From Bacteroides neonati (GTDB taxonomy: Bacteria > Bacteroidota > Bacteroidia > Bacteroidales > Bacteroidaceae): DNA of 64,000 nucleotides. Where the stretch lies: positions 531,791 through 595,790 of the forward strand of contig NZ_HG726023.1 in assembly GCF_000499785.1 (NCBI RefSeq), given 5' to 3'. Position numbers and translations under genes: made by a program. Positions 25,442 through 34,182 of the stretch are shown here, one piece after another; the first letter of the stretch is position 1; every line of letters begins with the position of its first letter. The notes under the pieces were generated by a model. That model was given only the letters and a program-made list of their open reading frames with translations. It was not told the DNA's origin and did no database searches.

Positions 25442-28417
25442 ATGCTCAGTAAATATAAATTAAATCAACTTTACTTTAAAGATACACAGTTTGCCAACCT
25501 GATGACGCGCCGTATTTTTAATGTACTCTTGATAGCCAACCCCTACGACGCTTTTATGCTCGAAGATGACGGACGAATCGATGAGAAGATTTTTAATGAA
25601 TATACCTCGCTTTCGTTGCGCTATCCGCCTCGTTTTACACAAGTCTCTACCGAAGAAGAGGCAGAAGCACAGCTCGAAAAGGTCTCTTTTGATCTGGTTA
25701 TCTGTATGCCCAGTACCGGCGATAATGATAGTTTCGACATCGGTCGGCACATTAAGAGCAAATACGATCACATCCCCATTGTTATCTTGACACCCTTTAG
25801 TCACGGTATCACCAAGCGAATCAAAAACGAAGACCTTAGTGCCTTCGAGTATGTGTTCTGCTGGCTGGGCAATACCGATCTGCTGCTTTCTATCATCAAG
25901 CTGATAGAGGATAAGATGAATCTGGAGCATGATGTGGCCGAGGTGGGCGTACAACTTATTCTGTTGGTCGAAGACGGTATTCGCTTCTATTCGTCTATCT
26001 TGCCCAATCTTTATAAATTTGTATTGAAACAGAGTCAAGAGTTCTCTACCGAAGCCTTGAACGCGCATCAGCGTACGTTGCGTATGCGAGGTCGTCCTAA
26101 AATAGTACTGGCACGTACGTACGAGGAGGCGATGGCAATTTACAATAAGTATACCAACAATATTCTCGGTGTGATTACCGATGTGCGTTTTCCCCGTGTA
26201 GAGCGTGGCGAGAAAGATCCGCTTGCAGGGATCAAGCTTTGTGCCGAAGTGCGGAAGCGGGATGAGTTTGTTCCGCTCATTATTCAATCGTCCGAGTCGG
26301 GGAACGCAGCCTATGCCGCTAAGTATGGTGCCAGCTTTATCGATAAGAACTCGAAAAAGATGGATGTCGATTTACGGCGCATAGTAGCCGACGACTTTGG
26401 GTTTGGCGACTTTATTTTCCGAAATCCCGATACACTCGAAGAGATAGCCCGCGTGCGAAACCTGAAGGAGTTGCAAAACATCCTGTTCGCTATCCCTGCC
26501 GAATCATTTCTGTATCACATCAGTCGCAATCACGTGTCGCGTTGGCTCTATTCGAGAGCCATGTTTCCGGTTGCCGAGTTCTTGCGCCCTATTACTTGGA
26601 ACAGTCTACAAGATGTCGATGCTCATCGAAAGATTATTTTCGAGGCCATCATCAAGTATCGTAAAATGAAGAACCAGGGTGTTGTTGCTGTATTTAAGCG
26701 CGACCGCTTCGACCGTTACTCCAACTTTGCCCGCATTGGCGAAGGCTCATTGGGCGGTAAAGGGCGCGGTCTGGCATTTATTGACAATATGGTGAAGCGC
26801 TATCCCGAGTTCGAAATGTTTGAGAATGCGCAGGTTGCCATTCCCAAAACGGTGGTACTCTGTACCGATGTGTTCGACGAGTTTATGGATACCAACAACC
26901 TCTATCAGGTTGCGCTTTCGGATGCCGATGATGATACGATTCTGAAATACTTCCTGAAAGCTAAGTTGCCCGATAGCTTGGTCGAAGACTTCTTTACTTT
27001 CTTCGATGTGGTCAAAGCTCCTTTGGCTATCCGTTCGTCTTCGTTGCTCGAAGACTCCCACTATCAACCGTTTGCAGGAATCTACAACACCTATATGATT
27101 CCTTATCTGGATGATCGGTATGAGATGTTGCGTATGCTTTCCGATGCCATCAAGGGCGTGTATGCTTCGGTCTATTTCAAAGATAGTAAAGCCTATATGC
27201 AGGCTACCTCTAACGTGATTGACCAGGAGAAGATGGCAGTTATCCTTCAAGAAGTGGTGGGCAATCAGTACGGCGACCGCTACTATCCGTCGATGTCAGG
27301 TGTGGCGCGTTCGCTCAATTACTATCCGATTGGAGACGAGAAAGCCGAAGAGGGTACGGTGAATCTGGCTCTGGGACTAGGCAAATATATTGTCGATGGC
27401 GGCATGACGTTACGTTTCTCTCCCTATCATCCGCATCAGGTATTGCAGACCAGTGAGATGGAGATGGCACTTCGCGAAACCCAGACTCGTTTTTATGCGT
27501 TGGATTTAAAGAATGCAGGCGAAGAGTTCTCGATAGACGATGGGTTCAATCTCTTGAAACTTCATGTAAAGGAAGCCGAAAAAGATGGTGCGTTGCGTTA
27601 TATCGCTTCTACCTACGATCCGTACGATCAGGTTATTCGCGACGGACTTTACCCCGGTGGGCGCAAAGTCATCACCTTTGCCAACATCTTGCAACACGAT
27701 GTGTTTCCGCTGGCACATATCTTGCAGTTAGTGCTGCGTTATAGTGAGCAAGAGATGCGCAGACCGGTCGAAATAGAGTTTGCCGCCACCTTGAACCGCG
27801 AGTACGATAAAACAGGAACGTTCTATTTGTTGCAAATACGCCCCATTGTCGATTCGAAGGACATGCTCGATGAAGACCTTTCGATTATTCCCGATGATGA
27901 GATCTTATTGCGCTCAAATAACTCACTCGGACACGGTATTATCAATGATGTGTGCGATATCATCTATGTGAAAACCGATGGATACAGTGCTTCCAATAAT
28001 CAAACGATTGCCTGGGAGATCGAAAAGATGAATCAGCAGTTTGTAGCCGAAGGAAAGAATTATGTATTGGTGGGTCCCGGTCGTTGGGGAAGTAGCGATA
28101 CATGGCTGGGTATCCCGGTTAAGTGGCCCCATATTTCTGCCGCCCGGGTCATTGTAGAGGCGGGATTGACCAATTACAGGGTAGATCCGAGTCAAGGAAC
28201 CCATTTCTTTCAGAATCTTACTTCGTTTGGTGTGGGTTACTTTACGATCAATGCGTTTATGAATGATGGCATATACAATCAGGATTTCCTGAATGCCCAA
28301 CCGGCAGTGGAAGAAACAACGTTTCTGCGACACGTTCGTTTTGAAAAACCGATAGTGGTCAAAATGAATGGAAAGAAAAAGCTGGGAGTGGTGTTGATGC
28401 CTAATGCATCAAAATAG
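25442..28417 (+). CDS. Receiver-like domains fused to a PEP synthase/PPDK N-terminal ATP-grasp domain
   Basis: 991 residues. Residues 20-160 look like a degenerate response-regulator receiver (VLLIANPYDAFMLEDDG at the start, DLVICMPSTGDND at strand 3). Residues 170-310 are a second receiver-like domain with VEDGIRFYSS and ITDVRFPRV, whose aspartate is in the phosphoacceptor place, and PLIIQSSESGN. From about 430 comes the PEP/pyruvate-binding domain: GEGSLGGKGRGLAFI, APLAIRSSSLLEDS and FAGIYNTYMIP. The mobile phosphohistidine domain and PEP barrel of a full PEP synthase are absent. Reaction and role are unknown; the nucleotide half suggests phosphoryl transfer. A TACTTTTG box is at 25410-25417. 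It is usually annotated phosphoenolpyruvate synthase, which the missing domains do not support. Confidence 0.88.
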   Translation: MLSKYKLNQLYFKDTQFANLMTRRIFNVLLIANPYDAFMLEDDGRIDEKIFNEYTSLSLRYPPRFTQVSTEEEAEAQLEKVSFDLVICMPSTGDNDSFDIGRHIKSKYDHIPIVILTPFSHGITKRIKNEDLSAFEYVFCWLGNTDLLLSIIKLIEDKMNLEHDVAEVGVQLILLVEDGIRFYSSILPNLYKFVLKQSQEFSTEALNAHQRTLRMRGRPKIVLARTYEEAMAIYNKYTNNILGVITDVRFPRVERGEKDPLAGIKLCAEVRKRDEFVPLIIQSSESGNAAYAAKYGASFIDKNSKKMDVDLRRIVADDFGFGDFIFRNPDTLEEIARVRNLKELQNILFAIPAESFLYHISRNHVSRWLYSRAMFPVAEFLRPITWNSLQDVDAHRKIIFEAIIKYRKMKNQGVVAVFKRDRFDRYSNFARIGEGSLGGKGRGLAFIDNMVKRYPEFEMFENAQVAIPKTVVLCTDVFDEFMDTNNLYQVALSDADDDTILKYFLKAKLPDSLVEDFFTFFDVVKAPLAIRSSSLLEDSHYQPFAGIYNTYMIPYLDDRYEMLRMLSDAIKGVYASVYFKDSKAYMQATSNVIDQEKMAVILQEVVGNQYGDRYYPSMSGVARSLNYYPIGDEKAEEGTVNLALGLGKYIVDGGMTLRFSPYHPHQVLQTSEMEMALRETQTRFYALDLKNAGEEFSIDDGFNLLKLHVKEAEKDGALRYIASTYDPYDQVIRDGLYPGGRKVITFANILQHDVFPLAHILQLVLRYSEQEMRRPVEIEFAATLNREYDKTGTFYLLQIRPIVDSKDMLDEDLSIIPDDEILLRSNNSLGHGIINDVCDIIYVKTDGYSASNNQTIAWEIEKMNQQFVAEGKNYVLVGPGRWGSSDTWLGIPVKWPHISAARVIVEAGLTNYRVDPSQGTHFFQNLTSFGVGYFTINAFMNDGIYNQDFLNAQPAVEETTFLRHVRFEKPIVVKMNGKKKLGVVLMPNASK

Positions 28418-28525
28418 AGGTGTACATTCAGTTGAATAAAACTTGAATAACCGGACTATTAAATTAATAAAAAACTCTAACTTTATTTATGCTGAACTGT
28501 TTTATATAATATAACTGAGTGAAGC

Positions 28526-31500
28526 ATGATAAACAATGAAATGATGCTCGATGAATGGGTGGAGAGTATGCTCTCCAAGTCTCCCGACAAGGTGATAATC
28601 GAGCAAGGGGACATTGACATTCCTTGTCGGGAATTTTTGGAATATGCCAACAAACTTTCCCATTGGTTGAGGAAAGAGGGAGTCGAAAGGGAAGACAAAG
28701 TAATTATACTTCTTCCACGTTGTTACCAAGTCTATATCGCTATGCTGGGGGTGCTTAAAAGCGGTGCGGCTTATATTCCTCTCGACCCTGAGATACCGGC
28801 CGAAAGAGTTAACTTCATTGTTTCCGATTCGGGAGCCAAAGTCATAATTACCGCCGATTCAATTCTGGAAAGAACAGGCTCTTTTCTACCACAAGCTCGT
28901 CTCTTTACAATGGAGCACGATTGGAATTACTTAGATAGCTTTCCGTCGCAAGCCCCTTTTGTTCCTAATCGTACAACGAGCGATCTTTGTTATATTATTT
29001 ATACATCCGGTACCAGTGGAAACCCCAAAGGAGTGCTGCTCGAGCATCGGAATGTTATCAATTACCTGAAAGCTGCTCAACAAATCTATCCCATCGCTCC
29101 CGACGACCGTGTGTTGCAAGGGTTCTCCGTATCTTTTGATGCCTCGGTCGAAGAAATCTGGTTGCCTTTGTCGGTGGGTGCCACATTGGTGGTAGGAACC
29201 TACGATATTATGCGTAGTGGCGATCGGTTTTCGTCTATCGTTGCCGATTTGCGTATTACCTTTCTCTCTTGTGCTCCCACCTTGCTTTCTATGGTAAAGG
29301 AGGAAATCCCCGGCTTACGCATTTTAATATTCGGTGGTGAGGTTTGCCCCACCCATCTTGCCAAGCGGTGGTGTAAAAACGGGCGGACGGTTTACAATAC
29401 CTATGGACCTACCGAGGCAACGGTGATTGCCACCTATTCGGTGCTTGATGGAGAGTCGGAAGTAACTATTGGGAAACCTCTCCCGGAGTATGATGTTTTT
29501 CTGGTCGATGAGAATCTCAGTCCTGTTGGTGTGGGCGAGGAAGGCGAAATACTTATTGGTGGCGAAAGTGTTGCCCGTGGATACTTGAACAGGGAGGATC
29601 TTACTTCAACGAAGTTTGTTCACACCGACCGGATGAACGGACAACTTACCCGCTTTTATCGTTCGGGCGATATTGGTCGTTACAATGCAGATGGCGACAT
29701 TGTTTTTGTAGGGCGTTCCGATGCTCAAATCAAAGTACGCGGTTTTCGAGTAGAATTGGCCGAGATTGAAGTACTACTGTTAGCTTCTAATGGTATTCAA
29801 GCTGCTGCGGTAGCATTGGATGTAGAGTCCCAACAGTTGGCAGCCTACGTAGTGATGGAAGGCAATGAAGAGCTCAATCGTAATGAAGTAGCCAAGTTGC
29901 TACGCGATAAGCTACCTTATTATATGATTCCTTCTACGCTCGATATTATTGATTCACTACCCGTTACAACCAGTCAGAAGGTGGATCGCAAGCGATTGCC
30001 CAAACCTTCTGCTCCCTTAACAAAACCTTCCTCTCACCGAACAATTATTTCTCCTAAAACAGAACTGGAGAAGAAGTTGATTCACGCTCTTGCTACTCAT
30101 TTTGATCGCGAAGATATTTCGTTGTCCGATCACTTTTTCAATGACCTTGGCGGACACTCGCTGTTGGCTGCCGTTATCGTTTCCGAACTTCGCGAACAGA
30201 AATTATTCTCCAACCTTTCGGTAATGGATATTTATCAGCATCCTGTATTGACCGATTTGGTCGACTGCCTGACCCTAAAATCAATTAAAGAGAATCATTA
30301 CCAACAGCGAAAGATACATATTCCTTCCAACCTCTCCTTTTATCTATGTTCGCTGGCACAAGGCGTAAGCATGGTATTCATTGCCTTATTGTTTGGTATT
30401 GAGTGGTTGGGACCGTTTTTCGTTTACTCCTATTATTATCAGGCAGACAATGGGGTTCTCTATTCATTGTCCATGATGCTGTCGATGTACTTCGCATTAC
30501 TGCCTACCCTTTCTTTGTTGGTTATTGGGTTGAAGTGGTTGGTGATTGGTCGTATTCGGGCGGGCGACTACAAACTCTGGGGATGGTACTATTTCCGCTT
30601 TTGGCTGGCCGATAAGTTTATCATGATTTGTCCGGTTGTTTACTTTACCGGTACTCCCATTATGAATGTTTTCCTGAAACTGTTGGGTGCACATATTGGT
30701 AAGAATAGCTACATTAACACCAATGCCATATCGGCTTATGACCTGCTTACTATTGGCGACAATGTGAGTATCTGCACCGACTCTCACCTCAAAGGCTTTA
30801 TCATCTCAGACGGTTACCTGCATATTGGTCGAATTGATATCGAAGATCAGTGCTTTGTTGGTACCCGTTGCCACCTTTCTCACAATACCCGGATGTGTCG
30901 CAACTCTTCGACCGAAGATCTGACCTTGATTCCCGAAGGAACCATTGTGCCTGAGAATGAAAACTGGCAAGGTTCAGCAGGAGAAAGGATAGGAGTGAAT
31001 GGTAAACAAGAAACCCGTAAACTCTGGACCTTATCGGGCACCTTGCTCTATGGTATCGGTGTCTTTCTGATTCCCCTTATCACCATGATTGCCTATGTGC
31101 CGGGTATGATGCTTATCACCCATGTGGACTATAAGTATGAGAATTATTATTTTCTGTTTCTAACGTTGGTCGTGGCGTTTTCTTTTGTTGTCATTCTTAC
31201 ATTGTTGATCGCTTTGTTTAAATGGACCTTGTTGGGACGGATCAAAGAGGGACGCTATCCCATTAATTCGACCTTCTACTACCGGAAATGGTTTTTCGAT
31301 CAGTTAATGAAACTCAGCCTGCAAGTCATTGGTACGCTCTATACCACCCTTTACTTGCAACATTGGTTCAAGTTGCTGGGTGTGAAGATGGGAAAACGGA
31401 TGGAGGTCTCTACGGTCGAGTTTATTTCGCCCGACTTGCTGGTCACTGGCGATGAATGCTTCCTTGCCGATTCGGTTTCTGTCGGTGCTTCGCATGTTCG

Positions 31501-32416
31501 TAACGGGTATATTACCATTGCTAAAACGTATATTGGCGATCGAACTTTTGTGGGCAATAGTGCTGTACTTAGTCCCGGTAGCCGATTGGGTAGCGATGTA
31601 TTGGTGGGTGTTTTGTCGAAAATGGACAAACAAGACCTGCCTGCCCCTGATGGTACTTCGTGGTTCGGTTCGCCTGCTATGTTTCTTCCCAAGCGAGACA
31701 TCAATACGGAGTTTTCGGTAGATCGTACTTATAAACCCAGTCGTAAACTTTTTGCTTTGCGCTATTTTGTTGAGTTTTTCAGGGTAGTACTGCCATCGAC
31801 TTTCTTTATTGTACTGGCATCATTGATTACGAATATATCCTCCAATTTGCAGGTAGAGAAATCCTTAATTGAGCTGTTCTTTATCTTTCCTTTCCTGTAT
31901 TTAGGAACCGGTATTCTGGGTTGTTTTATTATGGCTCTTTTCAAATGGATTATCATCGGACGTTATCGGCCTTGTAATAAACCCCTGTGGAGTGGTTTTG
32001 TGTGGCGTAGCGAATTAGTAACAGGGTTGTATGAGAACTTTCTGGTACTCTTCTTCTTGAATATGCTGACCGGAAGTGTATTTATTAAATATCCCTTGCG
32101 TCTGCTGGGATGCAAAATCGGTAATAAATGCTGTCTCTACTCAACACAAATAACCGAATTTGACTTGCTTCATGTAGGCGACCGTTCGGTGTTGAATGAT
32201 AATTGTACCATGCAAACCCATTTGTTTGAGGATCGTGTGATGAAGATGTCGGATGTGGTTATCGGCGAAAACTGCAATGTGGGTGGAATGGCAGTTGTGT
32301 TATACGATTCGCACATGGAAAATGGATCCTCGCTCGAACCGCTCTCTATCTTGATGAAGGGAGAGTCATTACCTGCTGAAACAACCTTTGTCGGAGCACC
32401 GTCAAAGCGCGTATGA
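28526..32416 (+). CDS. Pls/PosA-type nonribosomal peptide synthetase with membrane beta-helix C-terminus
   Basis: 1296 residues. An adenylation domain spans about 1-490: YIIYTSGTSGNPKGVLLEH (A3), YNTYGPTEATV (A5), YRSGDIGRY (A7) and GRSDAQIKVRGFRVELAE (A8). A carrier domain follows (FNDLGGHSLLAAV, phosphopantetheine serine near 550). From about 590 to the end, pairs of transmembrane helices alternate with three left-handed beta-helix blocks resembling hexapeptide acyltransferases (GDNVSICTDSHL, GDECFLADSVSVGA, GDRSVLNDNCTM). This is the layout of the terminal region of epsilon-poly-L-lysine synthetase, where the C-terminal domains join amino acids without a condensation domain. Product unknown. 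No phosphopantetheinyl transferase or tailoring gene is adjacent. Confidence 0.88.
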   Translation: MINNEMMLDEWVESMLSKSPDKVIIEQGDIDIPCREFLEYANKLSHWLRKEGVEREDKVIILLPRCYQVYIAMLGVLKSGAAYIPLDPEIPAERVNFIVSDSGAKVIITADSILERTGSFLPQARLFTMEHDWNYLDSFPSQAPFVPNRTTSDLCYIIYTSGTSGNPKGVLLEHRNVINYLKAAQQIYPIAPDDRVLQGFSVSFDASVEEIWLPLSVGATLVVGTYDIMRSGDRFSSIVADLRITFLSCAPTLLSMVKEEIPGLRILIFGGEVCPTHLAKRWCKNGRTVYNTYGPTEATVIATYSVLDGESEVTIGKPLPEYDVFLVDENLSPVGVGEEGEILIGGESVARGYLNREDLTSTKFVHTDRMNGQLTRFYRSGDIGRYNADGDIVFVGRSDAQIKVRGFRVELAEIEVLLLASNGIQAAAVALDVESQQLAAYVVMEGNEELNRNEVAKLLRDKLPYYMIPSTLDIIDSLPVTTSQKVDRKRLPKPSAPLTKPSSHRTIISPKTELEKKLIHALATHFDREDISLSDHFFNDLGGHSLLAAVIVSELREQKLFSNLSVMDIYQHPVLTDLVDCLTLKSIKENHYQQRKIHIPSNLSFYLCSLAQGVSMVFIALLFGIEWLGPFFVYSYYYQADNGVLYSLSMMLSMYFALLPTLSLLVIGLKWLVIGRIRAGDYKLWGWYYFRFWLADKFIMICPVVYFTGTPIMNVFLKLLGAHIGKNSYINTNAISAYDLLTIGDNVSICTDSHLKGFIISDGYLHIGRIDIEDQCFVGTRCHLSHNTRMCRNSSTEDLTLIPEGTIVPENENWQGSAGERIGVNGKQETRKLWTLSGTLLYGIGVFLIPLITMIAYVPGMMLITHVDYKYENYYFLFLTLVVAFSFVVILTLLIALFKWTLLGRIKEGRYPINSTFYYRKWFFDQLMKLSLQVIGTLYTTLYLQHWFKLLGVKMGKRMEVSTVEFISPDLLVTGDECFLADSVSVGASHVRNGYITIAKTYIGDRTFVGNSAVLSPGSRLGSDVLVGVLSKMDKQDLPAPDGTSWFGSPAMFLPKRDINTEFSVDRTYKPSRKLFALRYFVEFFRVVLPSTFFIVLASLITNISSNLQVEKSLIELFFIFPFLYLGTGILGCFIMALFKWIIIGRYRPCNKPLWSGFVWRSELVTGLYENFLVLFFLNMLTGSVFIKYPLRLLGCKIGNKCCLYSTQITEFDLLHVGDRSVLNDNCTMQTHLFEDRVMKMSDVVIGENCNVGGMAVVLYDSHMENGSSLEPLSILMKGESLPAETTFVGAPSKRV

Positions 32417-32435
32417 TACAGAGTGAATGAAACAG

Positions 32436-32476
32436 AGAAAGGGATGACAAAATGTTACTTTTGTTCATCCCTTTCT
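32436..32476. terminator. Bidirectional terminator between the NRPS-like gene and the second gdh gene
   Basis: AGAAAGGGATGA (32436-32447) pairs with TCATCCCTTTCT (32465-32476) with an inner AAAA/TTTT pairing. The flanks are A-rich on the left and T-containing on the right, suited to convergent transcription. Confidence 0.75.
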
Positions 32477-32517
32477 TACTTATCGTTTCGACTATTGGCT
32501 TTCTATCGTTTTGCTGA

Positions 32518-33852
32518 TTATAAAATGCCTTGTGCCATCATTGCTTTGGCTACTTTCATAAAGCCGGCTACGTTGGCGCCTTTCACGTAGTTCACATATC
32601 CGTCTGGTTCTGTACCGTATTGTACGCATGCTTCGTGAATGCTTTGCATGATGCTCTTCAGCTTTTCGTCTACCTCTTCTTCGCTCCAGCTTAGTTTGAT
32701 AGAGTTTTGTGTCATTTCCAAGCCCGATACAGATACTCCACCGGCGTTGGCTGCCTTGCCCGGAGCATAGAGAATCTTTGCATCCTGGAATACTTTAACC
32801 GCTTCGGGTGTCGAAGGCATATTGGCACCTTCGCTAACAGCGATACAGCCGTTGGTTACCAGCGTACGAGCGTGGTCACCGTTCAATTCATTTTGAGTAG
32901 CCGAAGGAAGGGCGATGTCGCATTTCTCTCCCCAAGGTTTGGCTCCTTCTACGTACTTACAGCCGTATGTCTCTGCATACTCACGGATACGTCCACGATA
33001 CAGGTTTTTCAGTTCCATGATGTAGTTCAACTTCTCGCGATCGATGCCTTCTGGATCGTAGATATAGCCGTCAGAGTCTGAGCAAGTCACTACCTTACCA
33101 CCCAGTTCGATTACTTTCTCAATGGTATATTGAGCTACGTTGCCCGAACCCGATACCACACAAGTCTTGCCTTTCAGATCGGTACCTTGCTTTTTCAGCA
33201 TCTCCATTAAGAAGTAGATGTTACCATAACCGGTAGCCTCAGGGCGAATCAGTGAACCACCGAACTCGCGACCTTTGCCTGTGAAGGTTCCGGTGAATTC
33301 GCGTGTTAATTTCTTGTACATACCGAACATGAAGCCTACTTCGCGGCCGCCTACACCAATGTCACCTGCGGGTACATCGGTCTCAGGGCCAATATGACGC
33401 CACAATTCAAGCATAAATGATTGTACGAAGCGCATTACTTCGCCGTTTGACTTGCCACGTGGAGAGAAGTCTGCACCACCTTTGCCACCACCCATCGGGA
33501 GTGTAGTCAATGAATTTTTGAATGTTTGCTCAAAAGCAAGGAATTTAAGAATGGAGAGATTGACAGAAGCGTGGAAGCGAATACCCCCTTTGTATGGACC
33601 GATAGCATTGTTGTGCTGTACGCGGTAACCCATATTGGTTTGTACGTTGCCTTTATCATCTACCCAGGTTACACGAAACTGGTATACTCTTTCCGGAATA
33701 CAAAGACGCTCAATCAGGTTGGCTTTGTCAAATTCAGGGTGCTTGTTGTACTCTTCTTCAATTGTAGAAAGTACCTCTTCTACGGCTTGATGATACTCCG
33801 GTTCGTTGGGGAATCTTCTCTTCAAATTTTCTAATACCTTCTCTGCATTCAT
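32518..33852 (-). CDS. Glutamate dehydrogenase, hexameric type (second paralog)
   Basis: 444 residues, closely similar to the product at 21553-22890 over its whole length, with the same landmarks: PYKGGIRFHASVN, LPMGGGKGGADF, DVPAGDIGVGGREVGFM and a nucleotide-binding stretch VVSGSGNVAQYTIEKV. The two differ most in the nucleotide domain (GSGNVAQYT against GFGNVAWGA) and in its charge, so they may differ in coenzyme or regulation; this is inference. A TACTTTTG box lies at 33910-33903 with a CAAA (TTTG) 23 bases away. Its gene stands alone between terminators. Confidence 0.96.
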   Translation of the reverse strand: MNAEKVLENLKRRFPNEPEYHQAVEEVLSTIEEEYNKHPEFDKANLIERLCIPERVYQFRVTWVDDKGNVQTNMGYRVQHNNAIGPYKGGIRFHASVNLSILKFLAFEQTFKNSLTTLPMGGGKGGADFSPRGKSNGEVMRFVQSFMLELWRHIGPETDVPAGDIGVGGREVGFMFGMYKKLTREFTGTFTGKGREFGGSLIRPEATGYGNIYFLMEMLKKQGTDLKGKTCVVSGSGNVAQYTIEKVIELGGKVVTCSDSDGYIYDPEGIDREKLNYIMELKNLYRGRIREYAETYGCKYVEGAKPWGEKCDIALPSATQNELNGDHARTLVTNGCIAVSEGANMPSTPEAVKVFQDAKILYAPGKAANAGGVSVSGLEMTQNSIKLSWSEEEVDEKLKSIMQSIHEACVQYGTEPDGYVNYVKGANVAGFMKVAKAMMAQGIL

Positions 33853-33942
33853 AATTCTGTTTTTTTATTCTACGTAATTGTGATTATTTGCTTTTTCCAT
33901 TGCAAAAGTAAACATAAAAATTAAACTTACAAGCAAATTATA

Positions 33943-33990
33943 AAGAAAAACGGCATAAAACATTAATTTTGATGTTTTATGCCGTAAAAA
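33943..33990 (-). terminator. Terminator of the maeB unit
   Basis: CGGCATAAAACAT (33951-33963) pairs with ATGTTTTATGCCG (33972-33984). On the minus strand it is followed by a T-rich run. It closes the maeB/small membrane protein unit. Confidence 0.8.
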
Positions 33991-34005
33991 ACGAATAAAA
34001 AGATA

Positions 34006-34182
34006 TTATTTATTCTTTTTCATTGATTTATAGACAGGAATAAACACAAAAGCAGCAGATAATGCAAGCGTTATGATTGTAATTCCATCAATTCGTTCTG
34101 AATAGACGATAATCATATAGCAAAGTGCCATCCAAAGAAGGATAATGCAAACTATTTGTGATCTGGATAACTTTCGTTTCAT
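34006..34182 (-). CDS. 58-residue membrane protein, translationally coupled to the malic enzyme gene
   Basis: A short frame whose ATG overlaps the TGA stop of the malic enzyme gene (ATGA). The product has a basic start (MKRKLSRSQ), two hydrophobic helices (IVCIILLWMALCYMIIVY and ITIITLALSAAFVFIPVY) and a lysine tail (KSMKKNK), a hairpin that would sit in the inner membrane with both ends inside. The coupling, the helix pattern and the terminator right after the stop all argue it is real. I do not recognise the family. It lies below the usual length threshold and is easily missed. Confidence 0.7.
   Translation of the reverse strand: MKRKLSRSQIVCIILLWMALCYMIIVYSERIDGITIITLALSAAFVFIPVYKSMKKNK

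Noticed and set aside
25460..26287. 275-codon minus-strand frame
   Set aside because: It lies wholly inside the receiver/PEP-synthase-like gene on the other strand and mirrors its codons; no domain is seen.
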